Shown in pieces: positions 17,514 to 24,188 of a stretch of 64,000 bases of DNA. The position numbers were made by a program, and so were the translations under genes. The DNA comes from WJLY01 sp964399265 (GTDB lineage Bacteria > Joyebacterota > Joyebacteria > Joyebacterales > Joyebacteraceae), in contig CAYNQF010000002.1 in NCBI GenBank assembly GCA_964399265.1, positions 1 through 64,000 on the forward strand. The letters are read 5' to 3'. A model generated the notes under the pieces. The model had not been told where the DNA came from and searched no databases. It saw only the letters and a program-made list of their open reading frames with translations. Positions within the stretch are counted from its first letter, which is position 1, and each line of letters opens with the position of its first letter.

Positions 17514-20036
17514 ATGCGCGCGATCTCTGCTGTCCTGTCTCTCCTGTTCATCCTGGCCGCCTGCACCGCCGAGGCCCAGATCCCCTCGACGATAAGCTAC
17601 CAGGGCGTGTTGAACGACGACACCGGGACACCCGTCCCGGATGGTGATTACGACATGACATTCAGGATCTACAACGTGGCCACAGGCGGAAGCAACCTGT
17701 GGCATGAGGCCCAGACCGTGCCGGTGGCGGGTGGCATATTCAACGCGCAGCTCGGCGCCGCGACGCCGCTGGATGACTTGCTGGAGTTCGACGAGCCCTA
17801 CTACCTGAGCGTGGAGATTGGCCACAACGGGGAGATGACTCCCCGGAACCCGCTGACCACGACGCCCTACGCGTTCCGCGCGGCCGTTGCTGAGTCGCTG
17901 GACGGCGTCATTCCCCCCGACACCGACTGGGTTGAGTCGGGCGGTAACGTCTACCGGCTGACCGGCAACGTTGGTATCGGCACGAGCGATCCGTCGAAGC
18001 AGCTTGACGTCGTCGGCGATGCCGCGATCCTGGGCAACCTGAAGGTGATAGGCGACGTGGACATGCAGTCGGTGGAGATGAACCCTGGCGCTTCCGACGG
18101 ATACGTTCTCACGTCCGACGCGAGCGGCAACGGCACGTGGCAGCCGGTTGCCGGTGTGGCGGTGCCGGGGAGCGACACCCAGGTGCTCTACAACGACGGC
18201 GGCAGCCTGGGCGCTGCCGGTCTGTACTACGACGATGTCAACGGGCGGCTCGGCGTAGGAGTGGCCGCGCCGATTCGGACGCTTGACATCGGAACGGGGG
18301 ACCTCATCGCCGGCGAGATCTCCGCATTGAGCAGCGTGGGGACGGGCACGCTCGAGGACGACGGCTCAGGAGAGCTCGACATCAACTCCTGGCAGATCAA
18401 CCTGAACGGTCGCGCGGTCATCGCCGGGCAGCCAAGCTACGATCCGGATCTCGACGTTACGGGCGTGACTGAGACCGACGGGTTCAGGCTCACGACTTCG
18501 CCTTCGGCGGGATTTGTGCTGACCTCCGACGCGAGCGGCAACGGCACGTGGCAGGCGCCGTCGGAGGTCACGGTGCCGGGCAGCGACGCCCAGATGCTCT
18601 ACAACGACGGGGGAGACTTCGGTGCTGCGGGCGTCTACTACGATGACGTCAACGGCAGGCTAGGTGTCGGTGTGGCGTCGCCCACAAGGACTCTCGATGT
18701 GGGGCAGAGCGGGGACATTCATTGCGGCGGCCTGCTCGCGGATGGAGGCGTGTTCACGACCTCCCTGGCGCCAGCGGCGACAGCTGACCTCGACGTCACC
18801 CACGGGAGAACGGAGTTCTCGGGACGGGTCGGCATTAAGACCCTTCCTGGAACGGGCGTTGATCTCGACGTCATGGGCCTGACGCGGACCCAGACCTTCA
18901 GACTGACGACCTCGCCGACAGCGGGCCACGTTCTCACCTCGGACGCCACCGGCAACGGCACGTGGCAGGCGCCGCCTGAGGTGACGGTGCCCGGCAGCGA
19001 CACGCAGATGCTCTACAACGACGGGGGTGACTTCGGAGCCGCCGGCGTCTACTACGATGACGCCAACGGCAGGCTGGGCATCGGTGTAGCGTCCCCCGCC
19101 TACTCTCTCGACACCGGCGCAGGCGGCTGGATGCGCTCCGGCGATGTGCGCGCGGAAACTGCAGTTCATACGAACACGCTTATGTCGACGGGGAGCAACC
19201 CCGACCTGACCGTAATGCACAACAGGACGCTGGTGACGGGCCAGCTCGGGGTGGGCGGTGCAACGCCGGGGGTCGGCACCTCCCTCGAGGTCGACGGGCT
19301 CACGCAGACCGACGAGTTCAGACTGACGACCTCGCCGTCCGACGGCTACGTCCTGACCTCGGACGCAAGCGGCAACGGCACATGGCAGGCAGTTCCCGTG
19401 GAGCTGACGACGGACTCGGTCACTGCGGTGCACATCGCGGCGAACGCCGTCGGCACCGACGAGCTCGCGACGGACTCAGTCGGCTCGAGCAATATACAGC
19501 ACAACGCCGTCACCGCGGACGAGATCCTGGACGGCGCGGTGGGCGCTGCTGAGATCGGGACCGACGCCGTCGGCACCGATGAGATCATGTGGAACGGCGT
19601 CGACTCGGATGAGATCGCGACGGACGCAGTGGGCGAGGACGAGATCGCCTACGGCGCCGTTGGCCGTGACGAGCTGGCCGAGACGTTCAAGTCCGCGTAC
19701 GTGAACGTGAACACCTACAACTCAGGCGAGTACATCTGGCACCAGTCGTACTGGACGAAGGGAACGCCGCTCATCCAGACAACAGGCACGTCACGCCAGA
19801 TCCAGATCATCGACACTGCCAGCTCCGGCACGGTCAACGTGCTGGTCACGGTCAACGGCTCGGTGCTGGTCAGTACGACGGCGCCGTACACGCTGAACAT
19901 GACATCGACGGGCTCCGCGTACGACATCTACGTCTACCCGGCCAACTCCCTGGTCAAGTGGTTCGTGCACTTCGAGGGGACCATCCTGTCGAACTATCGC
20001 GTGGTCGGAATTGTCCAGGCAGGAGGAGGCCACTAG
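17514..20036 (+). CDS. large repeat-rich secreted fibre-like protein
   Basis: The 840-residue product has a signal sequence (FILAACTAEAQ, possibly a lipobox at Cys). The N-terminal domain (STISYQGVLNDDTGTPVPDGDYDMTFRIYN, to about residue 125) is common in secreted proteins of FCB-related phyla. Residues 170-640 contain about four copies of a repeat of roughly 135 residues built on the words GYVLTSDASGNGTWQ, PGSDTQMLYNDGG and GRLGVGVASP. Near residues 640-720 is a series of degenerate units of the form A-V-G-x-D-E-[IL], as in trimeric fibre stalks. There is no FlgD domain and no W-G-x-I-K tag. A ribosome site GGAGGG precedes ATG 17514. A role as surface fibre or adhesin is inference. Confidence 0.7.
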   Translation: MRAISAVLSLLFILAACTAEAQIPSTISYQGVLNDDTGTPVPDGDYDMTFRIYNVATGGSNLWHEAQTVPVAGGIFNAQLGAATPLDDLLEFDEPYYLSVEIGHNGEMTPRNPLTTTPYAFRAAVAESLDGVIPPDTDWVESGGNVYRLTGNVGIGTSDPSKQLDVVGDAAILGNLKVIGDVDMQSVEMNPGASDGYVLTSDASGNGTWQPVAGVAVPGSDTQVLYNDGGSLGAAGLYYDDVNGRLGVGVAAPIRTLDIGTGDLIAGEISALSSVGTGTLEDDGSGELDINSWQINLNGRAVIAGQPSYDPDLDVTGVTETDGFRLTTSPSAGFVLTSDASGNGTWQAPSEVTVPGSDAQMLYNDGGDFGAAGVYYDDVNGRLGVGVASPTRTLDVGQSGDIHCGGLLADGGVFTTSLAPAATADLDVTHGRTEFSGRVGIKTLPGTGVDLDVMGLTRTQTFRLTTSPTAGHVLTSDATGNGTWQAPPEVTVPGSDTQMLYNDGGDFGAAGVYYDDANGRLGIGVASPAYSLDTGAGGWMRSGDVRAETAVHTNTLMSTGSNPDLTVMHNRTLVTGQLGVGGATPGVGTSLEVDGLTQTDEFRLTTSPSDGYVLTSDASGNGTWQAVPVELTTDSVTAVHIAANAVGTDELATDSVGSSNIQHNAVTADEILDGAVGAAEIGTDAVGTDEIMWNGVDSDEIATDAVGEDEIAYGAVGRDELAETFKSAYVNVNTYNSGEYIWHQSYWTKGTPLIQTTGTSRQIQIIDTASSGTVNVLVTVNGSVLVSTTAPYTLNMTSTGSAYDIYVYPANSLVKWFVHFEGTILSNYRVVGIVQAGGGH
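18100..19400 (+). repeat. internal coding repeats of the fibre-like gene
   Basis: The words GGCAACGGCACGTGGCAG (18126, 18537, 18949; GGCAACGGCACATGGCAG near 19369) and TCTACAACGACGG mark about four units spaced roughly 410 bases apart. The DNA is still similar, so recombination between units could change the length. Confidence 0.7.
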
Positions 20037-20047
20037 CGTTCCGTCCT

Positions 20048-20084
20048 GTGGTTCGAATCCCGTCCACCACGAGGAGCCGGCATA
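20048..20084 (+). repeat. tRNA 3'-end relic 4 (best preserved)
   Basis: GTGGTTCGAATCCCGTCCAC is followed by CACGAGGAGCCGGCATA. It starts 12 bases after the fibre-gene stop, so no tRNA 5' half can exist. The CGAGGAGCC end is also the 3' end of the intact tRNA-Asn. Confidence 0.65.
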
Positions 20085-20114
20085 GGAGGCCCGGTCCATG
20101 AGGACCGGGCCTCC
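20085..20114. terminator. 13-bp terminator attached to tRNA relic 4
   Basis: GGAGGCCCGGTCC / GGACCGGGCCTCC form a perfect stem with an ATGA loop. It closes the fibre operon, and the next gene begins only about 20 bases later. Confidence 0.8.
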
Positions 20115-20132
20115 TCGCGGCTGCGCTCGATT

Positions 20133-22325
20133 GTGGCCGCAGGGCACAACGCGTATGCTGCGAGAACCCCCTCAGGGCGCTCCATCCGCAGGCTGTCCAC
20201 CGCGGGACTCGCGGCGATGCCGCTGCTTCTCATTGCCTTCTGTTCTCTTTCGGCAACCGGCACCGCGAACGAATACGTCGAGGACTTCACTTCCAGGACG
20301 TTCTGCGACACGCTCAACACGACTGCATTCTGGGATACCGCGATGGGGAAGCTGCGGCTCCGGCCCTTCAGCGTGTCCATGGAGGGAGGATGTCTCACCT
20401 ACGACAGCGCGCGGGATGTCGCGGTCGAGGGCGTCTACGTGCTCGACGTTGCCAATCCGAGCACCCCTGTTCTCGTGGACAGCTACGACACCTCCGGCTA
20501 CGCGGTGGCCGCGGCTCCCGATGGAGAGCATGTTCTCGTTGCCGACCACGACTCAGGACTCGTCGCGCTGCGCGTCAGGGAGTCGACACGTCCGTTCCTC
20601 GTGTGTAGCGACGAAGGTTCGAACGAAGCCCACTGCATCACCTTGTCCGGCGACTACGCCTACGTGGCGAACGTGATCAATGGTCTTGTGGTAGTCGACA
20701 TATCGGATCCCACGAACCCGACTCAGGTGGGAACGTGCGACCCGGCTCCCTACGTGATGGACGTGGACACAAGCGGGGACTTCGCCTACCTGGCATGTCG
20801 TGAGGACGGGCTGCACGTTGTGGACATCGAAGACCCTACGAATCCCGTTGCGCTCGGTGGGGTCTCGGGCCTGGGGTGGGCTCAGACTGTGTCGGTGATC
20901 GGCGAGCTGGCCTACGTGGCGTGCGACACCTCTGGAATCAAGGTTGTGGACGTCAGCGATCCTGAGAACCCAGTGCTCCTGAGCGGCCACAACACACCGG
21001 GAGCCGGTGAGCACATCGCGGTCGAAGGAGACTACGCGTTCGTCGCGGACGGGGCTGCCGGCGTGCACGTCTTCGAAGTCTACCAGCGCCAGTTCGATGC
21101 CCGCGCGAACCTTGCCCAGTCCCTGCCTGTCGGAATCGCAGGACTGGGCGTCTACGGAGCGCGATTGAACACGGTGCAGGCCGACTCGATACTGTGGGAG
21201 ATGAGCGCTGATGGGGGAGGTCACTGGGAGGCCATTACCCCTGATGGTGAGTGGGTCTACTTCCTGCGGCCTGGCGGCGACCTTCTCTGGAGATCGACCC
21301 ACACGTATCTCGGCGGCCACGTCGATCCTTCCTGCACGAGCCTGACGATCGGCACGCTCTACGAGTGCCCCATTCTCACGGCTGTCTCGGACATCCCGGA
21401 TGATCAAGGTCGGCAGGTCCGCTTGTCCTGGGCCAGGAGCGCGTACGACGTGACGGGGAGCATCGCGCCTATCCTCGAGTACTCCGTCTTCAGGAGGATC
21501 ACGGAAACGCGTGAGCCACAGGTCGGCCTCGGGCAGGATGCTCGCTACCCTCCAGGCGACTGGGACTACGTTGTGAGCGTCCCGGCGTACCTGGAGGACG
21601 GCTATTCGGTCGTCGTACCGACGTTAACCGATTCAACGAGCGCGGGGGGGATGGGGTACTCCGTGTTCTTCGTGCGGGCTGCCACAGCCACCCCTGGTCT
21701 CTTCTTTGACGCACCTCCCGACAGCGGATACTCCGTCGACAACCTTGCGCCATCGGTTCCGACCGGGCTCGGGGTCGACTATGGCGCGACCGAGAACGAG
21801 CTGGCGTGGGAGGAGTGCGAGGACGATGACTTCCAGTACTTCCGGATCTACAGGAGCACGGATCCCGAGTTCACTCCCGCTTCGGAGAACCTAGTGCACA
21901 TGACGGTCGACACGGGGTGGGTCGATCCAGTCTCGGAGGGCTGGCAGTACTACTACAAGGTCAGTGCTGTCGATTTCTCCGGCAATGAGAGTGACGCGGC
22001 TTCGCCGGAGACGGTGACGGGCGTCGATGATTCCTCGATGCCGAGCCGATATGCCCTCTACCAGAACGTGCCCAACCCGCTGAACCCGACGACGACCATC
22101 AGCTACGACGTGCCGGCCAATGGCGGCCACGTATCGCTCGACATTTTCGATGTGCGAGGTCGACTGGTACGGCGTTTGGTGGATGGCTACGTCGAAGGTG
22201 GACGAAGGACGGCGGTGTGGGACGGACGCGATGACGGCGGCGACCGAGTGGCATCGGGCGTCTACTACTACCGACTGAGTGCGCCGGGGTACGAGAGAAT
22301 GCTCAAGATGACGGTGCTGAAGTAA
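20133..22325 (+). CDS. secreted LVIVD beta-propeller protein with FN3-like and FlgD-like domains
   Basis: From GTG 20133 the product is 730 residues, with a signal region RSIRRLSTAGLAAMPLLLIAF; ATG 20217 is an alternative start but would lose the charged n-region. Residues about 75-340 contain LVIVD-type repeats (YAYVANVINGLVVVDISDPTNP, AYLACREDGLHVVDIEDPTNP, AYVACDTSGIKVVDVSDPENP) that form a surface beta-propeller. A middle region of uncertain fold and an FN3-like segment follow (NLAPSVPTGLGVDYG). The last 85 residues are a FlgD-like Ig domain ending MLKMTVLK. The function is unknown and the family is usually surface-bound. Oddly, the start lies directly behind a strong terminator with no visible ribosome site or promoter. 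Confidence 0.75.
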   Translation: MAAGHNAYAARTPSGRSIRRLSTAGLAAMPLLLIAFCSLSATGTANEYVEDFTSRTFCDTLNTTAFWDTAMGKLRLRPFSVSMEGGCLTYDSARDVAVEGVYVLDVANPSTPVLVDSYDTSGYAVAAAPDGEHVLVADHDSGLVALRVRESTRPFLVCSDEGSNEAHCITLSGDYAYVANVINGLVVVDISDPTNPTQVGTCDPAPYVMDVDTSGDFAYLACREDGLHVVDIEDPTNPVALGGVSGLGWAQTVSVIGELAYVACDTSGIKVVDVSDPENPVLLSGHNTPGAGEHIAVEGDYAFVADGAAGVHVFEVYQRQFDARANLAQSLPVGIAGLGVYGARLNTVQADSILWEMSADGGGHWEAITPDGEWVYFLRPGGDLLWRSTHTYLGGHVDPSCTSLTIGTLYECPILTAVSDIPDDQGRQVRLSWARSAYDVTGSIAPILEYSVFRRITETREPQVGLGQDARYPPGDWDYVVSVPAYLEDGYSVVVPTLTDSTSAGGMGYSVFFVRAATATPGLFFDAPPDSGYSVDNLAPSVPTGLGVDYGATENELAWEECEDDDFQYFRIYRSTDPEFTPASENLVHMTVDTGWVDPVSEGWQYYYKVSAVDFSGNESDAASPETVTGVDDSSMPSRYALYQNVPNPLNPTTTISYDVPANGGHVSLDIFDVRGRLVRRLVDGYVEGGRRTAVWDGRDDGGDRVASGVYYYRLSAPGYERMLKMTVLK

Positions 22326-22483
22326 TGCGGTCATGACCAGAGGTGAGGCGAGGTTCCCGATCCGAAAGGACCGGGCCTTCCGCGTGTTTGGCGCTCTAGT
22401 CGAACCTGGCGATTGAGAGACTTGGTGCAATCCCCGCTTGTCTCCGTGACCGCGGAGCCGCAGGCCGTCTCCAAGCAACGAAA

Positions 22484-22512
22484 ACCCCCGCCGCTCGGAG
22501 AACGGCGGGGGT
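22484..22512 (-). terminator. terminator of the 22534-23175 gene
   Basis: Minus-strand ACCCCCGCCG / CGGCGGGGGT (10 bp) is followed by TTTTCG. It probably also stops plus-strand transcription. The rest of 22326-22533 has only a degenerate copy of the relic terminators (GGACCGGGCCTTCC near 22367). Confidence 0.85.
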
Positions 22513-22533
22513 CTCATCTTCTACAGGATGCGT

Positions 22534-23175
22534 CTAGCGGTACAGCGACTTCACCATTCCCCAGGTCGACGACTCGACCGGAGAGGCGCCGGCGCACTCG
22601 TAGGTGCCAAGCGGGAACGGAGTGGCGGCCGTCGCGTTCGTGGTCTCGTTGTCGAGCGCGTTAGTGCCGCTGTAGATCCAGTTCTCGAGAACGAACGTCG
22701 AGCCATCAGGACCGGTGCCGTTGACCCGGTAAACCCAACCGTCCAGGTAGTCCCAGGCCGTTCCCGTGCCGTCGACGTTGATGTCGCCGAACACGTCCAC
22801 GACGCTGCCGTTCATGAACAGCTCTATGGCGTCGTCGCCGTTGATGTTCGGGGCGTTGGCGTCGGTGTAGTCCGGGGCGAAGCCGAAGAACGCGGTGAAT
22901 GCGTCCACGTCGTACGAAACATAGATGTACTGGCCCGCGACCGCGGAGTCGGCCGGGAAGGTGAACTCCTCGCCGTCCGTGCCGCCGCCGTTGTTGGCGG
23001 ACCCGAGCCCGTAGATCGAGAGGTCGGCGATGTCGGCGCAGGCGACCACCTCGATCGCCTTCGGGATCCCGCCCGTGAGCGGACCGTCGACCACGCCGGT
23101 TATGACGAGGTCGGAAGCGCCGGCGCCCGTGGCGGCCAGCGAGAGCACTACGGCTATCATGACCAACTGTCTCAC
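22534..23175 (-). CDS. secreted lamin-tail-like protein with C-terminal W-G-x-[IV]-K tag
   Basis: The GTG start at 23175 has AGGAGGATCCT upstream. A signal peptide (MRQLVMIAVVLSLAATGAGA) is followed by a single domain of about 175 residues. It contains ITGVVDGPLTGGIPKAIEVV and YIYVSYDVDAF, resembling lamin-tail-like domains that precede extracellular nucleases; no nuclease domain is present. The ending ASPVESSTWGMVKSLYR matches the tag of three other secreted proteins here, with different codons. A role as a surface or matrix protein is inference. Its promoter and terminator are both visible, so it is a single-gene unit. Confidence 0.8.
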   Translation of the reverse strand: MRQLVMIAVVLSLAATGAGASDLVITGVVDGPLTGGIPKAIEVVACADIADLSIYGLGSANNGGGTDGEEFTFPADSAVAGQYIYVSYDVDAFTAFFGFAPDYTDANAPNINGDDAIELFMNGSVVDVFGDINVDGTGTAWDYLDGWVYRVNGTGPDGSTFVLENWIYSGTNALDNETTNATAATPFPLGTYECAGASPVESSTWGMVKSLYR

Positions 23176-23220
23176 AGGATCCTCCTATGTGAGAGGTAGT
23201 AGAACCTACGCACTTGACAT

Positions 23221-23250
23221 ATTGTACCACATAAGTGACAGGACACGCAA
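23221..23250 (-). promoter_or_regulatory. promoter of the 22534-23175 gene
   Basis: Minus-strand TTGCGT, 18-base spacer, then TACAAT preceded by TGTGG (TGTGGTACAAT). Confidence 0.6.
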
Positions 23251-23387
23251 GAGCTGGGATGGTGCGAGACCTGTTCAGAAGGCCCCAGTGGCCGGGCCTT
23301 CCAGGTGATGGCGCGTGCAAGGGGGGAGGCGAGGCTCGTGACGACTGACATAGCGAGGAGCACCGCGGTCGACACGATTGGCCCGGG

Positions 23388-23450
23388 CCCATCGCCAGGT
23401 CCGGACCTATCGCAAGGCCCAGACCTATCGCTCGCCGCAGGCCTATCGCC
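23388..23450. repeat. 18-bp tandem repeat, about 3.5 units
   Basis: Units start CCCATCGC, CCTATCGC, CCTATCGC, CCTATCGC at 23388, 23406, 23424 and 23442. The last runs into the stop of the dienelactone hydrolase. Upstream at 23276-23304 is another GAAGGCCC/GGGCCTTC hairpin. Confidence 0.6.
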
Positions 23451-24188
23451 TCATTGCCCCAGCACTTCTTCCAGGAAGAGTGTGAACCGCTCCCAGGACT
23501 TGCGGTCCGCATCCGGTCTGTAGCGACTCGTTCCAAACACCGTGAAGGCGTGTGGTGCTTCCCCGTAGGTGATCATCTCGTACGGAAGGCCTGCCGCCTC
23601 GAGTTCAGCGGAGAGGCGCGCGAAGTCCTCCATGCTGACGCTCTGGTCGGCGCCGCCGTGCAGCACCAGAAACTCACCCTTCGCCTGAGAATAGTCCTGA
23701 CCCTCGGGCGTGCGCAACACGCCGTGGAACGTGACGTACCCCCTGAGGTCGGCTCCAGACCTTGCCAGCTCGAGGACCGCCGCGCCGCCGAAGCAGTAGC
23801 CGACGGCAACGGTCCTCGTCGCGTCTGCGCCCTGCCCGCGTGCCACATCCAGGGACGCGGCGAGACGCGAGCGCAGCAGTCTCCGGTCCTGGTAGAATTC
23901 CCCGGTCAGCCGCCTGCTCTCATCGGCCGAGTTCGGACGCACGCCCTTCCCGAAGAGATCCGCCGCGAACACCGCGTACCCCAGCTCGGCGAGCATATCG
24001 GCGCGGGTCATCTCGTAGTCGTCGAGCCCGCTCCAGTCGTGAACGAGAAACACCAGAGGGGCCACTGTAGGAGGGGCGACGTAGTACCCCTCGAACGTCT
24101 TCCCGTCGGCCTCGTATGTCACTGGCATGCCATCGCGCCGCGCAGACCGGATGAGTCCGAGAGGCGTCGCCGGGAGAAGAGACATCAT
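23451..24188 (-). CDS. dienelactone hydrolase family protein
   Basis: An alpha/beta hydrolase of 245 residues. The nucleophile Cys is in VGYCFGGAA, with Asp in HGGADQSV and His in EAPHAFTVFG, the Cys-Asp-His triad of the family. LVFLVHDWSGLDDY forms the oxyanion region. The ATG at 24188 overlaps the upstream gene's stop (ATGATG/TGA) and has GGAGG before it, so translation is coupled. The much longer frame to 24404 is only a shadow of the Lys/Ala-rich tail of the previous gene. There is no signal peptide, so it is probably cytoplasmic. The real substrate may not be a dienelactone. Confidence 0.88.
   Translation of the reverse strand: MMSLLPATPLGLIRSARRDGMPVTYEADGKTFEGYYVAPPTVAPLVFLVHDWSGLDDYEMTRADMLAELGYAVFAADLFGKGVRPNSADESRRLTGEFYQDRRLLRSRLAASLDVARGQGADATRTVAVGYCFGGAAVLELARSGADLRGYVTFHGVLRTPEGQDYSQAKGEFLVLHGGADQSVSMEDFARLSAELEAAGLPYEMITYGEAPHAFTVFGTSRYRPDADRKSWERFTLFLEEVLGQ

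Noticed and set aside
18100..19400. Repeats in the fibre gene as a CRISPR-like array
   Set aside because: Unit length is about 410 bases, in frame within one coding sequence and carrying variable protein segments.
22400..22480. Fragment GGTGCAATCCCCGC..CCGTGACCGCGGAGC resembling part of a cobalamin riboswitch
   Set aside because: No B12 box, no complete core, and it lies downstream of a gene next to a terminator on the opposite strand.
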